Assembly (NCBI RefSeq): GCF_052119705.1
Contig: NZ_JBGQOP010000002.1
Span: forward strand, 62,001 to 126,000
DNA length: 64,000 nucleotides
From: Oceanimonas sp052119705
GTDB taxonomy: Bacteria; Pseudomonadota; Gammaproteobacteria; Enterobacterales; Aeromonadaceae
Direction: 5' to 3'
Shown here one piece after another: positions 26,242-34,302 of this stretch. The first letter of the stretch is position 1, and the number at the start of each line of letters is the position of its first letter. The notes under the pieces are model-generated. The model made no database searches. It was given only the letters and a program-made list of their open reading frames with translations, and was not told the origin of the DNA. A program made the translations under genes and the position numbers.

Positions 26242-26718
26242 ATGATACAAACTCCAATGACAGTGCGTGGAGCACAAAAATTGCGTGAAGAGCTGGATTA
26301 CCTCAAATCAGAGCTGCGCCCTAGGATCATTGCCGATATTGCTTCTGCCCGTGAACACGGCGATTTAAAAGAAAACGCCGAGTACCATGCTGCGCGTGAA
26401 GAACAAGGGTTTTGTGAAGGCCGCATTCAAGAGATTGAGGGTAAGCTGTCTAACGCACAAGTTATCGATATCACCAAATTACCTAATAGCGGCAAGGTTA
26501 TCTTTGGTACCACAGTGGATTTATTTAAAGTCGATGAAGAGAGAGAAATTACTTATCAAATCGTCGGCGATGATGAGTCTGATATCAAAGCGAACCGAAT
26601 TTCGGTTAACTCGCCCATTGCGCGTGCCTTAATCGGTAAAGAAGTAGACGACGTAGCCGTGGTGAAAACCCCGGGTGGTGAGGTAGAGTACGAAATCCTC
26701 AAGGTACAATATCTTTAA
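26242..26718 (+). CDS. greA: Transcription elongation factor GreA
   Basis: Rescues backtracked RNA polymerase by stimulating transcript cleavage. It is 158 aa, exactly the E. coli length. The N-terminal coiled coil bears the acidic tip in AREHGDLKENAEYHAAREEQ, and the C-terminal FKBP-like domain has VNSPIARALIGKEVDDVAVV and TPGGEVEYEIL. Start 26242 (MIQTPMTVRGAQKLREEL) is selected by homology with GAAAGGGA upstream. An in-frame upstream extension would overlap the dnaJ terminator and is rejected. Confidence 0.96.
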   Translation: MIQTPMTVRGAQKLREELDYLKSELRPRIIADIASAREHGDLKENAEYHAAREEQGFCEGRIQEIEGKLSNAQVIDITKLPNSGKVIFGTTVDLFKVDEEREITYQIVGDDESDIKANRISVNSPIARALIGKEVDDVAVVKTPGGEVEYEILKVQYL

Positions 26719-26740
26719 TCTGAAGCTCGATTATCTTATC

Positions 26741-26769
26741 AACAGGCGCCTAGGGCGCCTGTTTTTTTT
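26741..26769 (+). terminator. Intrinsic terminator after greA, overlapping the 3' end of the PilZ-like gene
   Basis: ACAGGCGCC / GGCGCCTGT around TAG, then T8. The stop codon and last bases of the opposite-strand PilZ-like gene lie inside the hairpin and T run (26750 onwards). Confidence 0.92.
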
Positions 26770-27364
26770 CAATTTGTGCTAAAAACCCCTTAAATACAAA
26801 ATCAGATAAGGTTCGCTGATCAGCACTACTGAGTTGAAACTGCACGGCAGTGACCCAAAAAGCGGGTCCCTTATGCTCTCGTACTAAGGTGACCACCAGA
26901 CGAAGCGTCTCTTGGCCTACCACCATTAACAATGTTCGCATCTGAGGGCGTTTCTTAATCGCACCTTGAGCGAACAAGGAGCGACGAGATAACAGCCGCA
27001 TACCATTGGTGGATAAATCCCGTATTTCGGCCGCCAGAGGTTTGCCATCGGCGCGTTTCAATTGAATGTGTTGGGGGCTAGGGAGGCGCCAGGAGCGAGG
27101 GTGACCGCCATTACTAATGATGTTGGGTACACTAAGCTCAGCGTGTTCTTGGGGCGCCATGTGGGGGGAGAGGGTCACGGGAAAACTAAGCATGACCTCA
27201 CCGAGCTCCAACTTTAGCTCTAAGCGAGAAGCTTGCTCTAATAAGGGCGCCACCTGTTTATCCAGCAATAACGACAAGGTTAGACAGCTCTGATCTGAGT
27301 CTGCTTGGTATAACTCGCTAAGCAGAGCAATTTCTTCCTCAGACAGGTAAGGATGGAATGGCAC
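26750..27364 (-). CDS. PilZ-domain-like protein
   Basis: A 204-aa soluble protein; GTG start with AAGGTG upstream. The region from about residue 88 contains a PilZ-like element: an arginine pair in GGHPRSWRLP, then IRDLSTNGMRLL, matching the (D/N)xSxxG half of the c-di-GMP motif. The first half is RxxR instead of the usual RxxxR, so ligand binding is uncertain. The N-terminal ~85 residues resemble no family I recognise. It lies between greA and yhbY, adjacent genes in E. coli, so it is an insertion into a conserved block. With the two GGDEF proteins at 11-15 kb it suggests active c-di-GMP signalling. Confidence 0.7.
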   Translation of the reverse strand: MPFHPYLSEEEIALLSELYQADSDQSCLTLSLLLDKQVAPLLEQASRLELKLELGEVMLSFPVTLSPHMAPQEHAELSVPNIISNGGHPRSWRLPSPQHIQLKRADGKPLAAEIRDLSTNGMRLLSRRSLFAQGAIKKRPQMRTLLMVVGQETLRLVVTLVREHKGPAFWVTAVQFQLSSADQRTLSDFVFKGFLAQIEKKQAP

Positions 27365-27513
27365 AGGTCACACCTTAATTAAGTCTCAACAGTTAGTGTG
27401 AGCTTATGACGTGAGCAGGGGAAATGTAAAGATAAGGGAAAAACGATAAAAAAGACTGGGGCAGCCTGAGTACAGCGGCCCCTTATATCAGTCAGGCCGT
27501 TTAGCCAATTGGC

Positions 27514-27813
27514 TTATTTAGCGCGAGGTAAACTGATTTTTTTCTCTTCACTGGCACGGTACAGCGTCAATACGTGACCGATGTTTTGTACTTTAATGGC
27601 CTTGGTTTCACGGACGATGGCATCTATGATCAGAGCCTTGGTGTCGCGGTCTTCAGAGGCTACCTTCACTTTGATCAGTTCATGAAAATTCAGTGCCAAA
27701 TCGATTTCGGCGAGCACGCCTTCGGTAAGGCCATGTTGGCCGAGCAATACCACTGGCTTTAGGCTGTGAGCCAAGCCTTTTAAGTATTGTTTTTGCTTAT
27801 TAGTCAGGGTCAT
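27514..27813 (-). CDS. yhbY: Ribosome assembly RNA-binding protein YhbY
   Basis: A 99-aa CRS1-YhbY domain protein that associates with pre-50S particles. Family features are LTNKQKQYLKGLAHSLKPVV, LLGQHGLTEGVLAEID, HELIKVKVASEDR and the GxxG-like basic surface. It ends KISLPRAK, as does E. coli YhbY (KISLPR). It is divergent from rlmE, the standard enteric layout. Confidence 0.95.
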   Translation of the reverse strand: MTLTNKQKQYLKGLAHSLKPVVLLGQHGLTEGVLAEIDLALNFHELIKVKVASEDRDTKALIIDAIVRETKAIKVQNIGHVLTLYRASEEKKISLPRAK

Positions 27814-27897
27814 TGCAAAATGCTTCAGTTAATAGGTTGAAAGGGGACTATTGTACCCCCATCTTAGCTTCAATGGTAATAGCAGAGCGATAATTTA

Positions 27898-28527
27898 ATG
27901 GCGAATAAAAAACGCTCAGGCAGCTCAACGCGCTGGCTTCAAGAGCATTTCAACGATAAGTATGTACAAGAAGCGCATAAAAGAGGCTTACGCTCTCGGG
28001 CTGTGTTTAAACTTGAAGAACTTCAAGGGCGCGATCGCTTGTTCAGACCAGGCATGACAGTTGTGGACTTAGGCGCAGCACCTGGCGGTTGGAGTCAATT
28101 TTCGGTGGAGCAGGTGGGATCAAAAGGACAAGTCATTGCCTGCGACCTGTTGCCGATGGACGCGATTGCTGGCGTGAGCTTCTTGCAGGGCGATTTTAGA
28201 GACGAAGCGGTACTGAATGCCTTGCTCGAGCGAGTAGGGCAAGATAAGGTCGACGTCTTGCTTTCTGATATGGCACCTAATATGAGCGGCACACGAGAAG
28301 TCGATCAGCCAAAGTCTATGTATTTGGTCGAATTAGCTCTGGATATGTGTCGCCAAGTATTGGCGCCAAACGGTAGCTTTGTAGTGAAAGTGTTCCAAGG
28401 GGCCGGTTTTGATGAATTCTTATTGGAAGTTCGTCGGTCTTTTAGTTCAGTTAGAGTAAGAAAACCCGATTCATCGCGACCGCGATCGCGAGAAGTGTAC
28501 ATTGTGGCTACAGGTTTTAAACTGTAG
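27898..28527 (+). CDS. rlmE: 23S rRNA 2'-O-ribose U2552 methyltransferase RlmE (FtsJ/RrmJ)
   Basis: SAM-dependent methyltransferase that modifies U2552 in the A loop during late 50S assembly; heat-inducible in E. coli. At 209 aa it has the expected length. RSRAVFKLEEL (catalytic Lys), VVDLGAAPGGWSQF (SAM loop), LLSDMAPNMSG (catalytic Asp) and SFVVKVFQG (catalytic Lys) supply the KDKE tetrad with a C-terminal Glu. The ribosome site is weak. It is upstream of ftsH with a 44-bp gap. Confidence 0.96.
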   Translation: MANKKRSGSSTRWLQEHFNDKYVQEAHKRGLRSRAVFKLEELQGRDRLFRPGMTVVDLGAAPGGWSQFSVEQVGSKGQVIACDLLPMDAIAGVSFLQGDFRDEAVLNALLERVGQDKVDVLLSDMAPNMSGTREVDQPKSMYLVELALDMCRQVLAPNGSFVVKVFQGAGFDEFLLEVRRSFSSVRVRKPDSSRPRSREVYIVATGFKL

Positions 28528-28571
28528 TACTCTGTAAAAGTCATAAACTGTCAGCCGGTGAGGTTAGTAAT

Positions 28572-30521
28572 TTGAGTGACATGGCGAAAAATTTGATCCT
28601 GTGGTTGGTCATAGCCGTGGTGTTAATGTCGGTATTCCAGAGCTTTAGCCCAAGCGAGCCGAGTGGACGCCAACTGGACTACACCACCTTTGTACAGGAA
28701 GTATCTCAAGGACAAATCCGCGAAGTCCGCATGGACGGTAGAACCGTACAGGGCGTTAAGCGCAGTGGTGATCGATTCACGACTATTCTGCCTGCGCAGG
28801 ACCCTCAACTTCTGAACGATTTGTTAAATAATAATGTCCGTGTGGTTGGTGAAAAGCCGGAAGAGCCTAGCCTGCTGACGTCTATCTTTATTTCTTGGTT
28901 CCCCATGCTGCTGTTGATCGGCGTTTGGGTATTCTTTATGCGCCAAATGCAAGGCGGTGGCGGCGGTAAGGGTGCCATGAGCTTTGGTAAGAGCAAGGCG
29001 CGTTTGATGGGTGAAGACCAAATCAAGACCACCTTTGCCGATGTTGCCGGCTGTGATGAAGCCAAAGAAGACGTGGCCGAATTGGTTGATTACTTGCGTG
29101 ATCCTAGCCACTTTCAAAAGCTTGGTGGTCGCATTCCAACCGGTATTTTGTTGGTGGGTCCGCCGGGTACCGGTAAAACGCTGTTGGCGAAAGCCATCGC
29201 CGGTGAAGCTAAAGTGCCTTTCTTTACCATTTCAGGTTCTGATTTTGTGGAAATGTTTGTCGGTGTGGGTGCATCACGGGTGCGCGACATGTTTGAACAA
29301 GCCAAAAAGTCTGCACCTTGCATCATCTTTATCGATGAAATCGACGCCGTTGGTCGCCAACGTGGCGCAGGCATGGGTGGTGGTCACGATGAGCGAGAGC
29401 AAACCCTAAACCAGATGCTGGTTGAGATGGACGGCTTTGAAGGTAACGAAGGTGTGATAGTGGTTGCGGCCACTAACCGTCCCGACGTACTTGATCCCGC
29501 CTTATTGCGCCCTGGCCGTTTTGACCGTCAGGTAGTTGTAGGTCTGCCGGATGTGCGTGGTCGTGAACAAATTCTTAAAGTCCATATGCGCCGCGTGCCG
29601 TTAGGTGATGATGTGCAGGCGAGTGTGATTGCTCGCGGTACGCCAGGCTTTAGTGGCGCAGACTTGGCGAACTTGGTCAACGAAGCCGCCTTGTTTGCGG
29701 CGCGCTCTTCTCGCCGTGTCGTGTCCATGGACGAGTTTGAAAAAGCCAAAGACAAAATCATGATGGGCGCCGAACGCCGTTCTATGGTGATGTCTGAGAA
29801 AGAAAAAGCCATGACCGCTTACCATGAAGCGGGCCACGCGATAGTAGGACGTTTAGTGCCAGAGCACGATCCTGTGTATAAAGTGTCTATTATTCCTCGT
29901 GGCCGCGCCTTGGGTGTCACTATGTATTTGCCTGAGCAAGACAGATACAGCTACAGCAAACAGCATCTAGAGTCGATGATCTCTAGCTTGTATGGCGGTC
30001 GCTTAGCAGAAGAGATCATTTACGGCTTTGAAAAAGTGACCACAGGTGCCTCAAACGACATAGAGCGTGCTACCGATTTAGCCCAAAAAATGGTTACTCA
30101 ATGGGGCTTGTCGGAAAAAATGGGTCCTTTGCTGTACGCCGAAGAAGAAGGCGAGGTCTTTATGGGCCGCTCTTCTGCCAAGGTGAAGCATATGTCCGAT
30201 GACACCGCGCGAGCGATAGATGCCGAAGTGAAAGAGCTGATTAATCGTAACTACGACAGATCCAAGAAAATCTTACTGGATAACATCGATATACTGCATG
30301 CCATGAAAGATTGCTTGATGATGTATGAGACGATTGATGCCAAACAGATTGACGACTTAATGGCCCGTCGCGCAGTACGTGCGCCAGCCGATTGGGTGGA
30401 AGATTCTAATGATAAGCCACAAGGACCCACTGCCGGCGCTGATGATAAAGAGTCAGCTCCAGCAGAGCAGCCTAAGACTGGCGCACCGGATCTAAATAAG
30501 CCCAGTGATATCACCAGTTAA
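28572..30521 (+). CDS. ftsH: ATP-dependent zinc metalloprotease FtsH
   Basis: Hexameric inner-membrane AAA+ protease that degrades sigma-32, LpxC and unassembled membrane proteins. The TTG start at 28572 has AGGT eight bases before it. The alternative ATG at 28581 (MAKNLILW) has no ribosome site at a good distance. Two membrane helices (about 9-25 and 99-121) flank the periplasmic domain. Walker A GPPGTGKT is at 196-203, followed by Walker B FIDEID, the SRH region, and zinc site HEAGH at 418-422. The C-terminus is acidic and low in complexity. At 649 aa it is near E. coli length. Confidence 0.97.
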   Translation: MSDMAKNLILWLVIAVVLMSVFQSFSPSEPSGRQLDYTTFVQEVSQGQIREVRMDGRTVQGVKRSGDRFTTILPAQDPQLLNDLLNNNVRVVGEKPEEPSLLTSIFISWFPMLLLIGVWVFFMRQMQGGGGGKGAMSFGKSKARLMGEDQIKTTFADVAGCDEAKEDVAELVDYLRDPSHFQKLGGRIPTGILLVGPPGTGKTLLAKAIAGEAKVPFFTISGSDFVEMFVGVGASRVRDMFEQAKKSAPCIIFIDEIDAVGRQRGAGMGGGHDEREQTLNQMLVEMDGFEGNEGVIVVAATNRPDVLDPALLRPGRFDRQVVVGLPDVRGREQILKVHMRRVPLGDDVQASVIARGTPGFSGADLANLVNEAALFAARSSRRVVSMDEFEKAKDKIMMGAERRSMVMSEKEKAMTAYHEAGHAIVGRLVPEHDPVYKVSIIPRGRALGVTMYLPEQDRYSYSKQHLESMISSLYGGRLAEEIIYGFEKVTTGASNDIERATDLAQKMVTQWGLSEKMGPLLYAEEEGEVFMGRSSAKVKHMSDDTARAIDAEVKELINRNYDRSKKILLDNIDILHAMKDCLMMYETIDAKQIDDLMARRAVRAPADWVEDSNDKPQGPTAGADDKESAPAEQPKTGAPDLNKPSDITS

Positions 30522-30540
30522 TTCATTTTTATGCTAAATT

Positions 30541-30573
30541 AAGCCCCGAACATGCCCTGTTCGGGGCTTTTTT
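30541..30573 (+). terminator. Intrinsic terminator after ftsH
   Basis: AAGCCCCGAAC / GTTCGGGGCTT around a 7-nt loop, then T6. folP begins 34 bp later, so folP-glmM needs its own promoter or readthrough. Confidence 0.92.
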
Positions 30574-30606
30574 ATTTGCTTAACATCCTTAATCGAGAGC
30601 ATTCTT

Positions 30607-31440
30607 ATGCTGTTATCAAGCACCTCTAAAAGCTTGGATTTATCTCGTCCTCAAATTATGGGCATCCTCAACTTAACGCCTGACTCTTTTTCAGACGGTG
30701 GCCGCTTTAGCGCACCTATTGCCGCGCTCGCCCATGCCAAACAGATGTTGGCAGACGGTGCCACTATCATAGATATTGGCGGCGAATCCACACGCCCTGG
30801 GGCAGATGCGGTGGCGGAGCAGCAAGAGTTAGACCGGGTTATTCCTGTAATAGAGTTATTACGCGAGGAGCTTGAGTGTTGGGTTTCAATTGATACCAGT
30901 AAAGCCGTGGTGATGAAAGAGGCGGTGAGCGCGGGCGCGGATCTTATCAATGATATTCGTGCACTGCGTGAGCCTAATGCCTTGCAAGTAGCGGCTGACA
31001 GCGGTGCCGCTATTTGCCTGATGCATATGCAAGGGCTGCCGCGAACCATGCAGCAAGCGCCAGATTATGCAGACGTGACTGCAGAGGTAATGACGTTTTT
31101 AGCCGACAGAGTACAAGCCTGTCGAGCGGCGGGTATCAGCCCAGAGCGGTTATGCTTAGACCCAGGCTATGGTTTTGGTAAAGGCTTAGCGCACAATTAT
31201 GAATTACTGGCCAAACTTGGAAACTTGCATCAGCTAGGCTTGCCCTTGCTGGTTGGCATGTCACGTAAGTCCATGCTCGGCCAATTGCTCGGGCGTGATG
31301 TTGATCAGCGCCTAGCCGCTAGCTTGGCTGCTCACTTATTTGCGGTGCATCAAGGTGCTCATATTTTACGGGTGCATGATGTCAAAGAAATGGCAGACGC
31401 GCTGCGCGTTTGGCAACATGCAGCACAGTATCTGAGTTAA
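30607..31440 (+). CDS. folP: Dihydropteroate synthase
   Basis: Folate synthesis enzyme joining 6-hydroxymethyl-dihydropterin diphosphate and p-aminobenzoate; the target of sulfonamides. The 277-aa TIM barrel has the pterin signatures MGILNLTPDSFSDGGRF and DIGGESTRPGAD. SIDTSKAVV, LINDI, LMHMQG, LDPGYGFGKG and a C-terminal RVHDVKEM are also present. The gene order ftsH-folP-glmM is as in E. coli. Confidence 0.96.
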   Translation: MLLSSTSKSLDLSRPQIMGILNLTPDSFSDGGRFSAPIAALAHAKQMLADGATIIDIGGESTRPGADAVAEQQELDRVIPVIELLREELECWVSIDTSKAVVMKEAVSAGADLINDIRALREPNALQVAADSGAAICLMHMQGLPRTMQQAPDYADVTAEVMTFLADRVQACRAAGISPERLCLDPGYGFGKGLAHNYELLAKLGNLHQLGLPLLVGMSRKSMLGQLLGRDVDQRLAASLAAHLFAVHQGAHILRVHDVKEMADALRVWQHAAQYLS

Positions 31441-31496
31441 AAGTCGGGTATAAAAAATTCGGAATAAAAATCAGCACCAAGAATTAGGGATAAAAA

Positions 31497-32822
31497 ATGA
31501 GTAGAAAGTATTTTGGTACCGACGGCATCCGTGGCCACGTAGGCGAGTATCCGATCACACCTGAGTTTGTGATGAAGCTTGGCTGGGCTGCCGGTAAAGT
31601 ATTATCACAAACCGGCACTAAGAAAGTGTTAATTGGTAAAGACACTCGTATTTCTGGTTACATGCTGGAGTCTGCCCTCGAAGCGGGATTATCCGCAGCC
31701 GGTCTGCAGGCGGCCTTATTAGGCCCTATGCCAACGCCAGCTATCGCCTATTTGACCCGTACTTTTAGGGCGGAAGCCGGCATAGTGATCAGCGCCTCTC
31801 ATAATCCGTATTATGATAACGGCATTAAGTTTTTCTCTCATGATGGTACAAAACTCCCCGATGACGTTGAGCTGGCTATTGAAGCCATGCTGGATCAGCC
31901 TATGGACTGTGTGGCATCTGAACAGCTAGGCAAGGCTCGTCGTATTATTGATGCAGCAGGGCGCTACATAGAGTTTTGCAAGAGTACTTTTCCCTCAGAA
32001 ATGCACTTAGATGGCCTCACCATAGTGCTCGATTGCGCCCATGGCGCTACTTATCATATAGCGCCATCTGTGTTTGAAGAGCTAGGTGCGAAAGTGATCC
32101 GCATGGGCTGTGAGCCCAATGGCATTAATATTAATGATAAGGTCGGTTCCACCGCACCTGAGTCCTTAATGGCGGCAGTACTAGAGCATGGCGCGGATCT
32201 CGGTATCGCCTTCGATGGCGATGGTGATCGCTTAGCCATGGTCGATCATACGGGTACCTTGCTCGATGGCGACCAAGTGCTTTATATCATTGTGAACAAT
32301 GCCGTTAGTCGAGGCACGCTAGTCGGCGGTGTAGTGGGCACCTTAATGACCAATATGGCTTTTGAGTTGGCGTTGGCGAAGCAAGATATTCCCTTTGTAC
32401 GGGCTAACGTAGGGGATCGCTACGTCTTAGAGCAGCTTAAACAGCGCGGCTGGAAGCTGGGCGGGGAAAACTCAGGGCATATTATCAGCCTTGATCACAA
32501 CAGTACCGGTGACGGTATAGTGGCCGCCTTGCAAGTATTACGTGCCATGGTGTGCAACAAGCAAAACTTACAGAGCTTAGGTCAAAGCTTAGTGCTATAT
32601 CCGCAAGTGCTGAATAACGTACGCTTTAGTGCGGGCACAGATCCTCTTAACGACGCCGAAGTGAAAGTGCGGGTGGCTCAGGCGGAAGCCGAGTTAGCCG
32701 GCGCTGGTCGCGTACTGCTCAGAAAGTCAGGTACTGAACCTTTAATTCGGGTGATGGTCGAGGGTGCTGAGTTAGAACAAGTGAGTCGGTTGGCACAGTT
32801 TATTGGTGATGCGGTCAAATAA
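31497..32822 (+). CDS. glmM: Phosphoglucosamine mutase
   Basis: Interconverts glucosamine-6-phosphate and glucosamine-1-phosphate for peptidoglycan and LPS precursors. The 441 aa carry the active phosphoserine at Ser101 in VISASHNPYYDNGIKFF, the metal loop AFDGDGDRLAMVD, the sugar loop GENSGHII and the phosphate-binding RKSGTEPLIRVMVE. The 56-bp folP/glmM gap is A-rich, with three GG-N-ATAAAAA copies, the last overlapping the start (AGGGA is the likely ribosome site). Confidence 0.96.
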   Translation: MSRKYFGTDGIRGHVGEYPITPEFVMKLGWAAGKVLSQTGTKKVLIGKDTRISGYMLESALEAGLSAAGLQAALLGPMPTPAIAYLTRTFRAEAGIVISASHNPYYDNGIKFFSHDGTKLPDDVELAIEAMLDQPMDCVASEQLGKARRIIDAAGRYIEFCKSTFPSEMHLDGLTIVLDCAHGATYHIAPSVFEELGAKVIRMGCEPNGININDKVGSTAPESLMAAVLEHGADLGIAFDGDGDRLAMVDHTGTLLDGDQVLYIIVNNAVSRGTLVGGVVGTLMTNMAFELALAKQDIPFVRANVGDRYVLEQLKQRGWKLGGENSGHIISLDHNSTGDGIVAALQVLRAMVCNKQNLQSLGQSLVLYPQVLNNVRFSAGTDPLNDAEVKVRVAQAEAELAGAGRVLLRKSGTEPLIRVMVEGAELEQVSRLAQFIGDAVK

Positions 32823-32999
32823 CGGCAGGTAAATCTCAGAGGGAGCGAAAGCCAAGCAATCATATATATTCTTGACCCACATTTTCCCTTAATACGGCCG
32901 TTTTATTGACCTTTGAATGGTCTTGTTGCTGAATTTTCATGCAGTCACACGTTATTTGTAAAATTGGGCTTGTAACCCGTTAAACCTATGGCTAGTATT

Positions 33000-33033
33000 A
33001 GCCCCGCTCCGGACAGTAGTCTGATGCGGGGCT
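33000..33033 (+). repeat. Hairpin in the secG leader
   Basis: AGCCCCGC (33000-33007) and GCGGGGCT (33026-33033) form an 8-bp stem with an inner GAC/GTC stem. No T run follows. It lies 25 bp before the secG start and may be a stability or processing element. Confidence 0.6.
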
Positions 33034-33058
33034 CAGACGTCAAGCAAAGGTGTAGCTG

Positions 33059-33397
33059 ATGTACGAAATTCTTTTAGTGGTGTATCTGCTTATCTCACTA
33101 ACCTTAATCGGTTTAGTGCTGATCCAGCAAGGTAAGGGTGCCGACATGGGCGCTTCCTTCGGTGCAGGTGCCTCCAATACTGTTTTTGGCTCCAGTGGTT
33201 CAGGAAACTTTTTAACTAAAGCGACCACACTGCTGGCAGCAGGCTTCTTTATTGTCAGTCTGGCGCTGGGTAACTTATCCAGTAACAGTACGCAAAAAGT
33301 AAGCGAATGGGATGATCTTTCTGTACCTGCGGTACAACAAGAAAGTATTCCTGCAGGCGATGTACCTGCTGTTAACAGCAGCGACGTGCCTGAATAA
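33059..33397 (+). CDS. secG: Protein translocase subunit SecG
   Basis: Auxiliary subunit of the SecYEG channel. The 112-aa product has two membrane helices (about 2-22 and 53-72) separated by GKGADMGASFGAGASNTVFGSSGSGNFLTK, a conserved cytoplasmic loop. A hydrophilic low-complexity tail follows. AAAGG lies eight bases upstream of the ATG. It is followed, as in E. coli, by a tRNA-Leu gene. Confidence 0.94.
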   Translation: MYEILLVVYLLISLTLIGLVLIQQGKGADMGASFGAGASNTVFGSSGSGNFLTKATTLLAAGFFIVSLALGNLSSNSTQKVSEWDDLSVPAVQQESIPAGDVPAVNSSDVPE

Positions 33398-33404
33398 TAG
33401 TTTT

Positions 33405-33491
33405 GCCGTGGTGGTGGAATTGGTAGACACGCTATCTTGAGGGGGTAGTGCCTGTATGGGCGTGCGGGTTCAATTCCCGCTCACGGCACCA
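33405..33491 (+). tRNA. leuU: tRNA-Leu (anticodon GAG)
   Basis: An 87-nt class II tRNA with long variable arm. Acceptor GCCGTGG pairs with TCACGGC (one G-U), CCA is encoded, and the T loop is GGTTCAATTCC. Anticodon GAG is at 33439-33441 in the loop TTGAGGG. It begins seven bases after the secG stop, the position of leuU in E. coli. Confidence 0.95.
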
Positions 33492-33565
33492 ATTATTGTT
33501 AGCTTGAGTTTCTTACTCAGAATAACTATAATTTCACGTAGTTTTTAACTATGTAATTTTTCGGA

Positions 33566-33642
<77 letters not shown>

Positions 33643-33722
33643 ATTCCTCACACTTATTGCAGCTGTTTTAAACAAATGTGATAGGTGGTTGTCGTAAGAC
33701 AACAGTCAGGGTCCAGGTGAAT

Positions 33723-33750
33723 AGCCCCGATTTGAAGATCGGGGCTTTTT
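33723..33750 (+). terminator. Terminator 1 in the metY-rimP leader
   Basis: AGCCCCGAT / ATCGGGGCT around a 6-nt loop, then T5. It lies between tRNA-fMet and rimP. Confidence 0.88.
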
Positions 33751-33791
33751 GTTATCTGCACGTTAGCACCTATTTAGGGTGCACATTCACT

Positions 33792-33811
33792 GGGCTGCGA
33801 GCCCTTTTTTT
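33792..33811 (+). terminator. Terminator 2 / attenuator just before rimP
   Basis: A short 5-bp stem GGGCT / AGCCC with loop GCG is followed by T7. It sits 19 bp before the rimP start codon. With terminator 1 it resembles the tandem leader terminators through which NusA controls this operon in E. coli. Confidence 0.65.
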
Positions 33812-33829
33812 GTTTTCGGAGGGGTAGCT

Positions 33830-34288
33830 TTGGCTACATTGGAACAACGATTAACCGAAATGCTGACCGAGCCCGTTGAGGCTTTGGGTTTTGAATTGCT
33901 AGGGCTCGAATTTGTTCGTGCCGGACGTCATTCGACCTTACGTTTGTATATCGACCATGAAGACGGTATTCAAGTCACCGACTGCGCCGAGGTCAGCCGG
34001 CAGGTGAGCGCCGTAATGGACGTAGAAGATCCCATAACTACCGAATATGATCTGGAAGTGTCTTCTCCGGGTATGGCTCGCCCTCTATTCAAACCTGCTC
34101 ATTATCAAGCCATTATTGGCGAACAGGTTGAATTGTCCCTGCGTATGGCGGTGAATAATCGTCGTAAGTTGAACGGACTTGTGGTGGCGGTGGATGACAC
34201 ACTGATCAGACTGGAGGTAGACGGAACTGAGTTCCCGATTGCTTTCGCTAATATCCAAAAAGCACATCTGGTTCCGAACTTTGACTAA
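33830..34288 (+). CDS. rimP: Ribosome maturation factor RimP
   Basis: Binds 30S precursors and promotes their maturation. The 152-aa reading starts with TTG at 33830 (M-ATLEQRLTEML), aligned with E. coli MSTLEQKLTEM, and is supported by GGAGGGG five to six bases upstream. The in-frame ATG at 33779 would run through terminator 2 and is rejected. Hallmarks are VEALGFELLGLEFVR, DCAEVSRQVSAVMDVEDPI and LEVSSPGMARPL. First protein gene of the nusA-infB operon. Confidence 0.93.
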   Translation: MATLEQRLTEMLTEPVEALGFELLGLEFVRAGRHSTLRLYIDHEDGIQVTDCAEVSRQVSAVMDVEDPITTEYDLEVSSPGMARPLFKPAHYQAIIGEQVELSLRMAVNNRRKLNGLVVAVDDTLIRLEVDGTEFPIAFANIQKAHLVPNFD

Positions 34289-34302
34289 CGAGGCAGTCGG
34301 AC

